From the IMG/VR virus record IMGVR_UViG_3300045051_000191, positions 1 through 42,555 of that record: DNA of 42,555 bases; one strand, written 5' to 3'. The notes under the pieces are model-generated. The model searched no databases, had not been told where the DNA came from, and saw only the letters and a program-made list of their open reading frames with translations. Positions 30,744-40,310 of the stretch are shown here, one piece after another. This DNA comes from a virus. The position numbers and the translations under genes are program-made. Positions within the stretch are counted from its first letter, which is position 1, and every line of letters begins with the position of its first letter.

Positions 30744-33700
30744 ATGGCCTTTCGATACGATCGGGAACGGGGCGAATGGGTCTATGACGATCCAACCGAT
30801 CCCGCAAGTACGGCTGTAGCCGAACGTCCGGTTCCAACGTCATTCGACACCTTCGGACAGGATCTGGCCGCCCGTGACATGCGGCGGCTGGAAGCTCAGC
30901 AGCAGGCTCAGTTCGATCAGCAGCAGGCAGAGTTCAATCAGGCGAAACCTGATCTGCCGTTCATCGCTGACAGCCCTGGTGAGGCTGGCAAGGAAGTGTT
31001 GCGGGTGCTGGGCAATACTGGCGCGGCGTTGATCACTGACTATGCCGATCTTTTCCTCGGTGTCGGTGATCTGATTGGTGAAACGTTTGATGCTGTCACC
31101 CCAGGTGGCGATGGCTTCACGGCTGACAACATCTTCAATGATGCTGACAATCCGTGGACTCGCTGGCGGCGCAACACGTTTGCACCGACAACGGAAGTCG
31201 GGAGAGGTGTTGGCACCCTGGCGCGGATCGCCACGATGGCCGTCACGCTGCCGAAGTTCGCCGCGAAAGGTCTTGCTCTGCCATTCAGCACGGTTGGCCG
31301 TGCTCAGTTCTTGGGGCCGATCGCCAGTGCATCTTCCGGCATCGGATCTTTCATCACGAAAGCCGATGACTGGATGAAAGGCGTCAAGGCTGGGGATGCA
31401 GCCAATGACCGGGCGAAAGCACTCAAGCGGCTACAGGATTCATTCGCCAAGGGCTCGCCTGCCGCCCGTGCCGTCAATAACGCCGCCGAGAATACCTGGC
31501 TGGCTCTGCCGCTTGATGACATTGCCAAGGTCACGGCAGGTGCTGACGATCTGAAAGGCTTTAATGAATGGGCCAGCAACGTTCGTCAGGGTGTCAAGGG
31601 ACTGACTCAGCTTGGCTTCAAGGCCCCTCCGAAAGTCAAGCTCCGCACTGTCGGACAGGCGCTGGCCTGGGATGCATTCATCGCGTTCAACATCGCTGGC
31701 GAAGGCGATGAGGAAATGGATGCGACTTTCTCTGACGCCCTGAATGACTTTGGCTTGCCCGCCTATCCCGGCCTGATGACGTGGGCCGAGGATTCGGCAT
31801 GGTCGAGGAAGGTCAAGCAGATGGTCGAAGGTCTGGCGGTCGGCGCCGTGTTCAACGGCATGATCGATTCTTACCGGGCCTACAAGTTCGCTCAGAACTT
31901 CCGGCGGGCCAAGCCGACTGAGCAAGCGCAGATCATGGCCGCTTTCGGTCAGAACGCTCAGGAGATTGGTGACTCCATCGGGATGCAGATTGCCACCATC
32001 GATGGCGTTCCCGGTGCCGTGAGGGTGGGCGCTGGCGATTCGATGGTGACGGATGAGAGAGCCGCCAGCATCGCCAGGTTGCAGCGGGAGAACGCCGATG
32101 TTGCGGCTCGCTTCCCTCAGCCTGAGCCGGGTGGCGCCCTGGCCCTGAGCAATCAGACCCAACTGGAGCAGCTTGAGAGCACCCTTCGCCAGCAGCGATT
32201 CAGCAATGAGGCTGCACGGCGGGCTCAGATGGCCCAGCAGCAGGCAGCACAGGCGATCCAGCAGAACAGCGAGATCGAAGATGAGATCATGGCGGGTCGA
32301 ATGTCGGCCACGCTTGACAGTCCGGTTCAGCAGTTTCTGGCCCAGGCCGAAGGACTGGCGAGCCCGATCAATCCTGATGATGCTCGCTTCAATCAGCGAT
32401 TCCCGGTCGGCAGTGATTTCGTAGAAGCCGATCCGCTTCCCCGGTTCAACTTCGACGCCATGCCGCCGGTCGGGCCTGCCCCGGTCGCGCCTGGTGGCCC
32501 CCTGGTGCCCACGGCCGCCCCCTCGCCCCGCTTCGACTTCGGGGCCATGCCGCCGGTTGATCCGGCCGCCCCGGCGCCGCCTGGGGCCATGGTGAGCGGT
32601 GCTGTCGAGCCGGTGACGGTTCGGGATCTCGGGCCGGCTGCGCCCCGTGGCCCTGAGCCGATCGTCACTCCACAAACGATCCGTTCGGCATTTGAGCGTG
32701 ATGCCATGCGGGCCTGGGAGGAAATGCAGGCTCTGACGTTCCAGCAGGGCTCCGATGGCATCTTCCGCAGCCTCAGCCGTGGCGTCCGAAACCTGATGCC
32801 CAGGACTCGGGTGGACGCCATGGAATACGTCATGCGCTTCCCGACCACGCTCAATCCGATGGGCGTACTTCCGGCATCGGACAGTGTGTGGACGAACTTC
32901 ATCAGTCAGAAAGCTCTGGCTGAGGGTTGGGCACGGGTTGATCCTGACACGCTTGAGATTTACTACAACCGAAAACTTGCGTTTGATCTTGACAGGGGCG
33001 ATGCAGTAACGGCCCAGGCGAAAGCACTTGACGATCTTGAATCGCTCACTGAGTTCGATGACAGCTTGGTGGACGTTTCGGAATCGTTCAGGGTTGCACA
33101 GCAGGAGCAGCCGGTTCCGATTGATCCTGCTCAATCGGCCAGGGTTGCAGATGCCGAAGTTGATCCGGCAATGGCCGATGCACAGGCCCGTGCCGTTCAG
33201 GGTGGCCAGGCGAATGACGCCTATGACGCATGGGAAGCGAGCCAGAATGCACAGCGTCAGGCTGACTTCCAGCAGGCCCTGAAAGCCTATGACGAATGGG
33301 AGGGATCTGGCTGGGCCAGCACTGCACGGGAAGCCATTGACGCTGCTGACAATGTTGACGCATTGGACGCTGCTGAGGAAGCTCGCCTGCTCACCGCCGA
33401 AAGAATGAGAATGTCGGGTGAATCTCCTGATCAGGTTGTTGTCCGTGAAATGCTGGGCATCGATCTCGATTCGGCAGTGAATGCCGAAGTTGTCAAAGCG
33501 GACACCACGCGAGGATGGAACGTTGTTGATCGAAACGGCGAACTGCTGACTGATCAAAAGTTCCAGACAAAACGCCGCGCCATTGACTTCGCCAAGGCCG
33601 AAAACAATCGGTTTAAGCAAGCATTGGTGAATCGTGCTCGGCAGATGGAAGCCGACGCCGACGATCAGGTGATGACCGTCAACACCAGTTCGCCGGTCAT

Positions 33701-34100
33701 GGAATCTGATTTGACGGCATCGATCAAACTCACGGCGCCGCAGCAAACGGCCGTGCGCGGTATTCTGCCGGAGATTGATGAGATCATCATTGATGGAATC
33801 TCCGATGCTGCATTCGCCCGCGGAACTGGCTGGTTCAACCGCAATGATCCGAAGTGGTCAGGTTCGATTGAACTGACGCAAGGGCAGATGAGCGCACTCT
33901 CTGATGCAATCAAAACGGCTCTGGCTGGCGACAATGCAGTGAAGGGCACACAGGCTCGGGTGCTGCGAAACCTGATCGACAAGCTGGACGTACAGGTGAA
34001 GCTGCTGGAACCGCAGGCCAGGGCACAGCGAGCCGTGAACAATCTGCTCAATGACGCTGATCAGTTCGGCAAGCATGGTGAGTTCTGCGATCCCCTGTAA
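30744..34100 (+). CDS. Large internal virion protein, 1118 residues
   Basis: GGAG lies about 10 bases before ATG 30744. The N-terminal 50 residues include a charged, Gln-rich helix. Residues about 70-330 hold hydrophobic helical segments (VGTLARIATMAVTLPKFAAKGLALPF; WDAFIAFNIAGEGDEEMDATFSDAL, as about 155-180 and 310-334). A Pro-rich linker (about 565-610) carries a duplicated PRF(N/D)F(D/G)AMPPV unit. The C-terminal half is Ala/Asp-rich helices. By place it corresponds to the front part of a gp16-like ejection protein. It ends in FCDPL, 28 bases before the next frame. Confidence 0.75.
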   Translation: MAFRYDRERGEWVYDDPTDPASTAVAERPVPTSFDTFGQDLAARDMRRLEAQQQAQFDQQQAEFNQAKPDLPFIADSPGEAGKEVLRVLGNTGAALITDYADLFLGVGDLIGETFDAVTPGGDGFTADNIFNDADNPWTRWRRNTFAPTTEVGRGVGTLARIATMAVTLPKFAAKGLALPFSTVGRAQFLGPIASASSGIGSFITKADDWMKGVKAGDAANDRAKALKRLQDSFAKGSPAARAVNNAAENTWLALPLDDIAKVTAGADDLKGFNEWASNVRQGVKGLTQLGFKAPPKVKLRTVGQALAWDAFIAFNIAGEGDEEMDATFSDALNDFGLPAYPGLMTWAEDSAWSRKVKQMVEGLAVGAVFNGMIDSYRAYKFAQNFRRAKPTEQAQIMAAFGQNAQEIGDSIGMQIATIDGVPGAVRVGAGDSMVTDERAASIARLQRENADVAARFPQPEPGGALALSNQTQLEQLESTLRQQRFSNEAARRAQMAQQQAAQAIQQNSEIEDEIMAGRMSATLDSPVQQFLAQAEGLASPINPDDARFNQRFPVGSDFVEADPLPRFNFDAMPPVGPAPVAPGGPLVPTAAPSPRFDFGAMPPVDPAAPAPPGAMVSGAVEPVTVRDLGPAAPRGPEPIVTPQTIRSAFERDAMRAWEEMQALTFQQGSDGIFRSLSRGVRNLMPRTRVDAMEYVMRFPTTLNPMGVLPASDSVWTNFISQKALAEGWARVDPDTLEIYYNRKLAFDLDRGDAVTAQAKALDDLESLTEFDDSLVDVSESFRVAQQEQPVPIDPAQSARVADAEVDPAMADAQARAVQGGQANDAYDAWEASQNAQRQADFQQALKAYDEWEGSGWASTAREAIDAADNVDALDAAEEARLLTAERMRMSGESPDQVVVREMLGIDLDSAVNAEVVKADTTRGWNVVDRNGELLTDQKFQTKRRAIDFAKAENNRFKQALVNRARQMEADADDQVMTVNTSSPVMESDLTASIKLTAPQQTAVRGILPEIDEIIIDGISDAAFARGTGWFNRNDPKWSGSIELTQGQMSALSDAIKTALAGDNAVKGTQARVLRNLIDKLDVQVKLLEPQARAQRAVNNLLNDADQFGKHGEFCDPL

Positions 34101-34128
34101 GATTGCGGCATCCCTGAATAGTTGAGCA

Positions 34129-36978
34129 GTGGCAAAAGCCTGTTCGCCCTTTGAGCCGCCTCGCATGGTGACGGCTGCGGAACGTGCTGACGAAAACATC
34201 GGTGCTGCTGTGAAGCAGGCTGAGGCGAGCGGAATCTACACACAGCCTCGCCAGGGTGCTACGGCAGAGTTCACGGAACGCGCAATGTCGATGTTGCGGG
34301 AGATCATTCCATTCGACATGGATGAACTTCTCAAATACTACGTCAAGATGGGGTATGTCAAAGTTGACAAGGCCGCTACTCAGGCGGCCGGCGATGGGGC
34401 ACCCGTCTATACAGCATCGAAGCGGCTGAATACTGAGCAGATCACGTTGCTTGCTCGGGTGACGAAAAGCTATCTGATGAGTACCACGATGGCGACAAAG
34501 CAGATGGCGCAGAACTTTCTCCTCAAGGTCAAGAATGGTGAGGATGCTCTAGTCGAGGGTCTGGCGTTTGCCAGGCAGATGCAGCACACCAGCCGTTTCG
34601 GTGGATTCATCCTGGGATGGCATCAGGATCTCGGCCGGGGTGTGGCCTTCCAGTCGGACAGGCTGATGCGATCTTCGCCGGGGCGTGAGCTTGGCGAGCT
34701 TCCCGATGCAACCGCAGATGAGGCGGCCAGGCTCCCTGGCTATGCAACCATCTTTGAGGGGATCGCATCGAAGATGAATGACCCGGCCACGATGGGAGAG
34801 GCGATCAACGAATTGATCGATCTCGCCCGCCGGGTGGAGTTCCTTGAGGAACCAATGCGAATCGCCAGGGTTTCGACAAGCCTGGAGATCGCCGGAAGGG
34901 CCTGGCCGGAAGTGTTCATCAATGGCCTTCTCTCCGGTCCCGCAACATTCGCCGCGAACGCCGCTGGCATGGGATGGGCTGTGGCTCGCCCGATCATGCA
35001 ACTCGGGGCAGCCAGTGCATACGCCGCGCTGGGCCTTCCCGGTGCCATGGGCGCCAGGCAGGCAGCGGCCGAAGCCATGGCATCCATCATCGCCATCAAT
35101 AGTGCATGGTCCGATGCATGGGCGCTGGGCACCCGTGCGCTCCGCACTGAAAGTTCGATCTATCAGGCCAAGTATCAACGCGCCATCGGATCTGCGCCCA
35201 TCGATCAATACCTGATGGAGCGTGGAATGGGGACGATGGATGATGGCCTGCGCAGTACCATCGATGCGCTCGGTGGCGCCATTCGACTTCCCTCCCGCTT
35301 CCTGCTGGGAAGTGATGAGTTTGCAAAGCATCTTGTGGTGCGGGGCGAAGTGGCAAGCCGTGCCGTGAAACGTGCCATGGAGAATGGCATTGACGTAACC
35401 GATAAGAAGAAGTTTCAAGAGTATCTGGATCAGGAAATGAAACTCGCCTTCAACTTCAAGGCGGCTGATGGTGGCGACATTGCCGACATTCAGGAGAAGT
35501 GGAAACTCAAGACCATTTATGATCTTGAAAACGGCATCATGGCCGAAGCAGACCGGGCGACCTTTCAGGAAGATAACTCCTGGGCGAACAATGTCAGTCG
35601 AGCCCTACAGATCCCGGTGATCGGCCCGATGGTCCGGCCCTTCATTCCGTTTGTCCGCACCCCTCTCAACATCCTCAAGCAAGGTTTTGTCGAGAGCACG
35701 GGCCTTGGTGCTGTGCTGAATGTTGGCAAGACCGCGATTGACAATGGCGGCAATCCAACCGCAACCCTCCTGGCACTCCAGCAGCAGTACCTTCGGGATC
35801 CCGGCGAAGCATTCAGGGTGGCCGGTCAGATCGCCGTCACCACAGCTGCCGCTGCCGTGATGTATGCCGGCGTGATGGATGGTCGCATTGTCGGTGGTGG
35901 TCCCCGGCGATGGAGCAGCAGGAACAGCGATGCCCAGGTTGCCTGGGAACGCTGGATCGCTGATCAGGGCAGGATCCCCTATTCGATCCGTGTTGGTGAT
36001 ACGAACATTCCGTTTGATCGCTTCGGTGAACCGATTTCGATTGTGCTGAGGATGGTCGCTGATGCTGGCATGTATTCCAGCTATGTTGACTATTCATCCC
36101 AGGAAGAATGGATGGCGGGCATCGCTGGCATCATGGCCAGTGGTTTGTATCAGGCCAGCTTCCTTCGGGGGATCGATGATCTGATGAGCCTGCTCACAGA
36201 CCCTGACATGGCGACTGGCGGCAAGCGGGCGTCACGCGCAGTTCAGAATTGGGTGGCGACACAGACTCCCTTCGGCGGCCTCCTGAACTACGTCCGCCAG
36301 GTTGAGGATCCCTACCGTCGCGCTTACGGGGGTGCAACCTTCATCGAAGCCATGCGCGTCCATGAGGATACCTATGGCAGCATCTTCGGTCGGCTGATTG
36401 ACAGGCTCCCCGGCGTTGGAAAGGCGCCGATCATGGTTGATCAGGTGACGGCTCGCCCGGTGCCGATCATGCCTGGCGGTGGCCCAACTGGCGTGAATCC
36501 CCTACAGATGGCGATTCCCTTCCTGCCTCGCGGTGGTGATGCGGAAGATGGCGCATGGTCGGTGATCTTCAATGTGAAGGGGAGCTATCGAGAGAAGCGG
36601 CCAAGCGGTATCAAGCTCACGAATGCTGAACAGCAGGAACTGAACAAACTGATGGGCGAAAGCACCATCGGTGGCCGCACCCTGGAACAGGCAATTATTC
36701 GCTTCGGGCGTCGGGCTGACGTGCAGAACTTCATGCGGAACAAGGCGGCATTGAAGTCTGATGAGAAAGCCGCCATCGAAGATGATCTGGACGAGATCGT
36801 GAATGACTACTATCAGGCGGCATGGATGGAAATGCTACAGCGGAACAGTTCGGTTGCTCGCCGCTACCTGCTGTCTGGTGCCAAGCGAGATCGCTTGTCT
36901 CAGAACGATTTGGCCGGGGCTGAGCAGGTTGAATCGGAGATCGATCAACTGTTCAGGCTTGCTCGTTCTGGCCGCTGA
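34129..36978 (+). CDS. Large internal virion protein, 949 residues (gp16-like part)
   Basis: Starts at GTG 34129 without a strong ribosome-binding site; internal ATGs are at 34165 and later. Hydrophobic segments at about residues 270-310 (FAANAAGMGWAVARP... and AYAALGLPGAMGARQAA) and 555-580 (AFRVAGQIAVTTAAAAVMYAGV) would suit a protein that inserts in membranes during ejection, as T7 gp16 does. Soft helical C terminus. Together with the 1118-residue upstream protein it would make a very large gp16, so the pair may be a split or two-subunit version of it. Confidence 0.75.
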   Translation: MAKACSPFEPPRMVTAAERADENIGAAVKQAEASGIYTQPRQGATAEFTERAMSMLREIIPFDMDELLKYYVKMGYVKVDKAATQAAGDGAPVYTASKRLNTEQITLLARVTKSYLMSTTMATKQMAQNFLLKVKNGEDALVEGLAFARQMQHTSRFGGFILGWHQDLGRGVAFQSDRLMRSSPGRELGELPDATADEAARLPGYATIFEGIASKMNDPATMGEAINELIDLARRVEFLEEPMRIARVSTSLEIAGRAWPEVFINGLLSGPATFAANAAGMGWAVARPIMQLGAASAYAALGLPGAMGARQAAAEAMASIIAINSAWSDAWALGTRALRTESSIYQAKYQRAIGSAPIDQYLMERGMGTMDDGLRSTIDALGGAIRLPSRFLLGSDEFAKHLVVRGEVASRAVKRAMENGIDVTDKKKFQEYLDQEMKLAFNFKAADGGDIADIQEKWKLKTIYDLENGIMAEADRATFQEDNSWANNVSRALQIPVIGPMVRPFIPFVRTPLNILKQGFVESTGLGAVLNVGKTAIDNGGNPTATLLALQQQYLRDPGEAFRVAGQIAVTTAAAAVMYAGVMDGRIVGGGPRRWSSRNSDAQVAWERWIADQGRIPYSIRVGDTNIPFDRFGEPISIVLRMVADAGMYSSYVDYSSQEEWMAGIAGIMASGLYQASFLRGIDDLMSLLTDPDMATGGKRASRAVQNWVATQTPFGGLLNYVRQVEDPYRRAYGGATFIEAMRVHEDTYGSIFGRLIDRLPGVGKAPIMVDQVTARPVPIMPGGGPTGVNPLQMAIPFLPRGGDAEDGAWSVIFNVKGSYREKRPSGIKLTNAEQQELNKLMGESTIGGRTLEQAIIRFGRRADVQNFMRNKAALKSDEKAAIEDDLDEIVNDYYQAAWMEMLQRNSSVARRYLLSGAKRDRLSQNDLAGAEQVESEIDQLFRLARSGR

Positions 36979-37019
36979 GCCCGTCCGGTGTCAGAATCTG
37001 AGGGAGGTTTCCTAGGGTC

Positions 37020-38840
37020 ATGGCGCTCCCCAGTTATCAATTTTCGGGGGCGGTATTTCCCTCTCCCGTTGTTGGTTCGACCACCTTCAATCTGATTGCG
37101 GCCAGTGGCAATCCCATCGGGTTCCTTGACCCGGCGCACATCAGAGTGTTCACTTCGCTTGATGGCGGGGCCAGCCTTGTCGAGCGATTCAGGCCGGCGC
37201 AATGGGACTTCAATACCGCCAGAACGCAAGTCATTCTGGCGGTCCCGACTGTTGCGAATGAGTCGGTAGTCATTCGGCGGATCACTCCGCTTACCGGCCC
37301 GTACACGGTCGTCCCTGATGGGATCGTGCTGCCGGCTGATAAGCTGCGGGCACTGAATCTCTACAACCTCTATGTATCCCAGGAGAACGTAGAAGCGAGC
37401 CAGGCAGCACTGACCCTGGCGCAGCAATCGAATAACGCAATCAACCTGGCACTTGCAACGATTGCAAACCAGTTGCCTTATGTCAGGTATGCGAACCGCG
37501 CTGCACTTCCGACCAACCCTGGATCGAACCAGAATGCGGAAGTCATCGATTCTACCAACATTCAGACATTCACCCCGCTTGTATTCATTCCGGCGGGATT
37601 CATCGGCTCGCCCAGTCTCGTTGTCAGGCTGAGATTCAATCTGGCCCTGACCCGCTGGGAGTGGCTGGATTATCGATCGGCAACGCCGGATGATCGCTAC
37701 CTGCTCAAAACTCAGGTTGTCGATAGTGTCACCAGCAGTAGCACGGTTGATCCTGCTTCCGCCAACGCTGTCAGGATCGCCAGGAATGCAGCGGCGGCAG
37801 CGCAGACGGCAGCCGACAACGCCAACGCAGCGGCCGGGAATGCCGTTGCCACGGCCAACGCCGCGCAGACGGCAGCGAACAACGCTGCTCCGCTGGCAAG
37901 TCCTCAGTTCACCGGCAACCCTCGGGCGTCCCAGTTGAACGGTGGGGCCTTGGCGGGGCTGCGGAATCGCATCATCAACGGGGACTTTCGTATCGATCTG
38001 AGGAATGAAGGCGCGGCCCAACTCCTGACCGCTGGGGCTGCATTGGCCTACACAGCGGATCAGTGGTATGCGTTCTGTACGGGCGCTAACGTCAACGCCC
38101 AACGCATCACGGTCGGTGGTGTGCAGACTGACCCGAACCGTTATCAGTTCAACGGGGCGGTCGGCGTCACCGGCATTGGCATTGGCCAGCGCATCGAAGC
38201 GGCGAATACCCGTGATCTTGCGGGGCGTGAATGTCGGCTGAGTGTGAGCATGGCTAACAGCCTGCTGACGACTGTGACGTGGCAAGTGTTCTACGCCAAC
38301 ACGGCCGATACATTCGGCACCCTGGCGGCTCCCACCCGGACGCCAATCGCCAGCGGCACCATTGGGGTCAACAGTACATACAACCGCTATGACGTTGGCT
38401 TCACGGTCCCGTCAGCAGCGACCACGGGCCTTGAGGTGGTGTTCAGTGTTGCAGGCCAAACCTCGGGAACTTGGGTGGTGGGCCAGGTGCAACTGGAGCC
38501 AGGGGATCGCGTCACTCCGTTTGAGCAAAGGCCAACGCAGATCGATGACCTTGCATGTAAGCGGTATTTCAACTGGATCCCTTACAACCTGTTCTTTGTG
38601 TCGCCCATTGCAAGTGGCAGCATGGAGCATGGAATCCTGTTCCCCGTTGAGATGCGAGTAGCGCCAACGGTCGGAGCGGTGATTGCCGATCCCGGTACAG
38701 CCCAGGCCAACGCGAACAACTCGGCATCGCTTGTACAGCGAATCACCCGGAGGGGTTGCGGGCTGGCTCTCACCGCCTCCGCTGCCAACCTCGCAACCTT
38801 TGTTGTTGGCTTCCGGTTCTCTGTCTCTGCTGTCCTATGA
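37020..38840 (+). CDS. Tail fibre protein (T7 gp17-like N terminus)
   Basis: A 606-residue fibre. GGGAGG lies about 13 bases before ATG 37020. The N-terminal 150 residues match the T7 tail-fibre attachment domain pattern (HIRVFTSLDGG, WDFNTARTQVIL, VVIRRITPLTGPY). An Ala/Asn-rich helical stalk follows (about 240-300). The C-terminal part starts with RIINGDFRIDLRN and later has GQVQLEPGDRVTPFEQRP and LACKRYF, a receptor-binding module often seen in phage fibres. This gene probably decides host range. Confidence 0.93.
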   Translation: MALPSYQFSGAVFPSPVVGSTTFNLIAASGNPIGFLDPAHIRVFTSLDGGASLVERFRPAQWDFNTARTQVILAVPTVANESVVIRRITPLTGPYTVVPDGIVLPADKLRALNLYNLYVSQENVEASQAALTLAQQSNNAINLALATIANQLPYVRYANRAALPTNPGSNQNAEVIDSTNIQTFTPLVFIPAGFIGSPSLVVRLRFNLALTRWEWLDYRSATPDDRYLLKTQVVDSVTSSSTVDPASANAVRIARNAAAAAQTAADNANAAAGNAVATANAAQTAANNAAPLASPQFTGNPRASQLNGGALAGLRNRIINGDFRIDLRNEGAAQLLTAGAALAYTADQWYAFCTGANVNAQRITVGGVQTDPNRYQFNGAVGVTGIGIGQRIEAANTRDLAGRECRLSVSMANSLLTTVTWQVFYANTADTFGTLAAPTRTPIASGTIGVNSTYNRYDVGFTVPSAATTGLEVVFSVAGQTSGTWVVGQVQLEPGDRVTPFEQRPTQIDDLACKRYFNWIPYNLFFVSPIASGSMEHGILFPVEMRVAPTVGAVIADPGTAQANANNSASLVQRITRRGCGLALTASAANLATFVVGFRFSVSAVL

Positions 38841-39271
38841 CCTACCAACGCATCTCCGCTGACTCCATCCTTCGCGTCAGCGATCAAGCGGTGATCCCCG
38901 CTGATCCGAAGAACATTGACTTTCAGGAGTATCAAGGATGGGTCAGGCAGGGCAACACGGCGCCGCCTGTTCCTGTTTCTCTCAAGGCTGTTCCTGACTA
39001 CATTGCAATGTGGGATGAACTGATCGCATCGAACCTGTATCAGAAAGTGCTGGCTCAATCGACCCGATCCCTGGCGGTTGCATCATTCAAGGTGGATTTC
39101 CTGGCTGCCTTCTCTGATGCGAAGTGGGGCAGGCCGAACATCGACGCCATGCAAGCGGCGATCAATCTCATTCTCGGCGTCCTTACATTGGAGCCTGAGG
39201 ATTATGAGGAACTGGGCGTGATGCTCAGGCGCAACAATCTTGACGATCTGTTCACCATCCCTGCGCCATGA
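38837..39271 (+). CDS. Tail-fibre-associated protein (assembly-type N terminus)
   Basis: A 144-residue protein; ATG 38837 overlaps the fibre stop by ATGA. The N-terminal segment YQRISADSILRVSDQAVIPADP and QEYQGWVRQGNTAPP (residues 3-24 and 31-45) resembles the short domain of many phage fibre or fibre-chaperone proteins. The rest is helical. A role in fibre folding or attachment is inferred from position. Confidence 0.65.
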   Translation: MTYQRISADSILRVSDQAVIPADPKNIDFQEYQGWVRQGNTAPPVPVSLKAVPDYIAMWDELIASNLYQKVLAQSTRSLAVASFKVDFLAAFSDAKWGRPNIDAMQAAINLILGVLTLEPEDYEELGVMLRRNNLDDLFTIPAP

Positions 39272-39600
39272 CTGACTCCGATGACATTCCTCAGTCTGAA
39301 CTGGGGAAGATCCAACGCTCCCTCGGCAGGATTGAGGAAGGTCTGGAGCAGATGAAACAGGGGATCAGTGATGCCATCGCTGATCAGAAAGCGGTGAATG
39401 AACGTGTCGATAAGGTCGATACTCGCGTGACTGCACTAGAAACCTGGCGAGGAATCATCGTCAGCCGTCACACCATGTTCAGTCGAGTTGGCCTGCTGTT
39501 GCTGCTGCCGACAATCTCATGGACAGTGACCATCGGGAAGTATGCATGGCAGCACATGCAATCTCAGCAAGACAATCCACCCATCACGAAAGGTAAATGA
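39268..39600 (+). CDS. Holin-like protein with coiled coil and one membrane helix
   Basis: A 110-residue protein, ATGA overlap on both sides. Residues about 10-65 form a charged coiled coil (SELGKIQRSLGRIEEGLEQ), residues about 70-90 one hydrophobic helix (MFSRVGLLLLLPTISWTVT). This layout resembles XhlA-type proteins that act with holins. It lies next to the other small membrane protein, so the pair likely forms the lysis membrane component. Confidence 0.65.
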   Translation: MTDSDDIPQSELGKIQRSLGRIEEGLEQMKQGISDAIADQKAVNERVDKVDTRVTALETWRGIIVSRHTMFSRVGLLLLLPTISWTVTIGKYAWQHMQSQQDNPPITKGK

Positions 39601-39863
39601 ACAGGGCGAATCAGTTTGCGGGTGCTGTCATCGCGGCAGTCATTCTCGTTGGCGTCGGCTATACGCTTGATTGCCGATTGAGTGCAGGAACATTCAAGGC
39701 CGAATGTTGGGCCGATGGCATACAGCGGGTGGTCGAAGGTCCGCTGCTGGCCCCTCTCATCGGTGCCGGCGGATTCCTCGCGGGATTCAACATTCCCAAC
39801 CCGCGCCTTGATGCTGAACGGCGGCGCAAATACATGGCTGAGCAACAAGAAAAGGGAGGCTAA
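39597..39863 (+). CDS. Small two-helix membrane protein, holin candidate
   Basis: An 88-residue protein with hydrophobic stretches at about residues 8-23 (AGAVIAAVILVGVGYT) and 50-66 (LLAPLIGAGGFLAGFN), separated by a short loop with two Cys, and a charged C-terminal tail. Size, topology and place after the coiled-coil protein suggest a holin. The stop codon lies inside the terminator hairpin. Confidence 0.65.
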   Translation: MNRANQFAGAVIAAVILVGVGYTLDCRLSAGTFKAECWADGIQRVVEGPLLAPLIGAGGFLAGFNIPNPRLDAERRRKYMAEQQEKGG

Positions 39864-39872
39864 TCGCCTCCC
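39854..39872. terminator. Bidirectional terminator between the converging arms
   Basis: GGGAGGC (39854-39860) pairs with GCCTCCC (39866-39872) around TAATC. On the plus strand it is followed by ATTCTTTAG, on the minus strand by TTTTCTTG, so it can stop transcripts from both sides. The stem sequence is nearly the same as that of the terminator after the capsid gene. Confidence 0.85.
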
Positions 39873-39903
39873 ATTCTTTAGAACAACTGATTTTCCGTCG
39901 ATC

Positions 39904-40305
39904 TCAGTTGTGCCAAGGGCCTAGCGATGGGGGCGGCAACTGGCCATCGAGCAGGTAGGGCAGATCCCACGGCCGCCAGATCCGTGCCGGCCAGGTTGCC
40001 TCGGCCTGGCGCAGTGCTGCGCGAGCCCGCTTTACCTGGCGCAGCAGATGTTGCATTCTTCGGTACTTCCGAATGCAGTATGACTCCCAGGCTTCCGCTT
40101 TCGTGGGATAGGCATGTCTTTTCCCTGTGCCGCAAAGCACAAAGCGCAGTTTCCCGAAACCGTACCTGATCCATGCACCTCTCGGAGTCAGCCTTTCAAC
40201 CTTGAACTCCAGCAAGTCGATGTTGACAGTATCGCCGTTTGGGAAGTCCTCATAGCGATACAGGGTCTGCCCTACTTGGTAGCCATTCTCAAAAGACGTT
40301 TTCAT
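39904..40305 (-). CDS. Hypothetical basic protein, 133 residues
   Basis: Last gene of the minus arm. ATG at 40305. Residues about 1-60 look like a small beta-rich module (FENGYQVGQTLYRYEDF), followed by an Arg-rich helix (about 80-105, HLLRQVKRARAALRQAEATW). No family recognised; nucleic-acid binding would fit its charge. Confidence 0.7.
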   Translation of the reverse strand: MKTSFENGYQVGQTLYRYEDFPNGDTVNIDLLEFKVERLTPRGAWIRYGFGKLRFVLCGTGKRHAYPTKAEAWESYCIRKYRRMQHLLRQVKRARAALRQAEATWPARIWRPWDLPYLLDGQLPPPSLGPWHN

Positions 40306-40310
40306 CGTGA

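Noticed and set aside
31440-33746. Minus-strand frame of 768 codons
   Set aside because: It is antisense to the 1118-residue virion protein, is rich in Arg, His and Leu as expected of a shadow frame, and has no start signals.
34390-35140. GGGCACCCGT, the core of the Syn5 cyanophage promoter, at about 34397 and 35127
   Set aside because: Both lie deep inside a plus-strand virion gene with no gene start nearby, and the flanking bases do not match the rest of the Syn5 promoter.
36945-38285. Minus-strand frame of 446 codons opposite the tail fibre gene
   Set aside because: Arg/Gly/Ile-rich shadow of a well-supported plus-strand gene.
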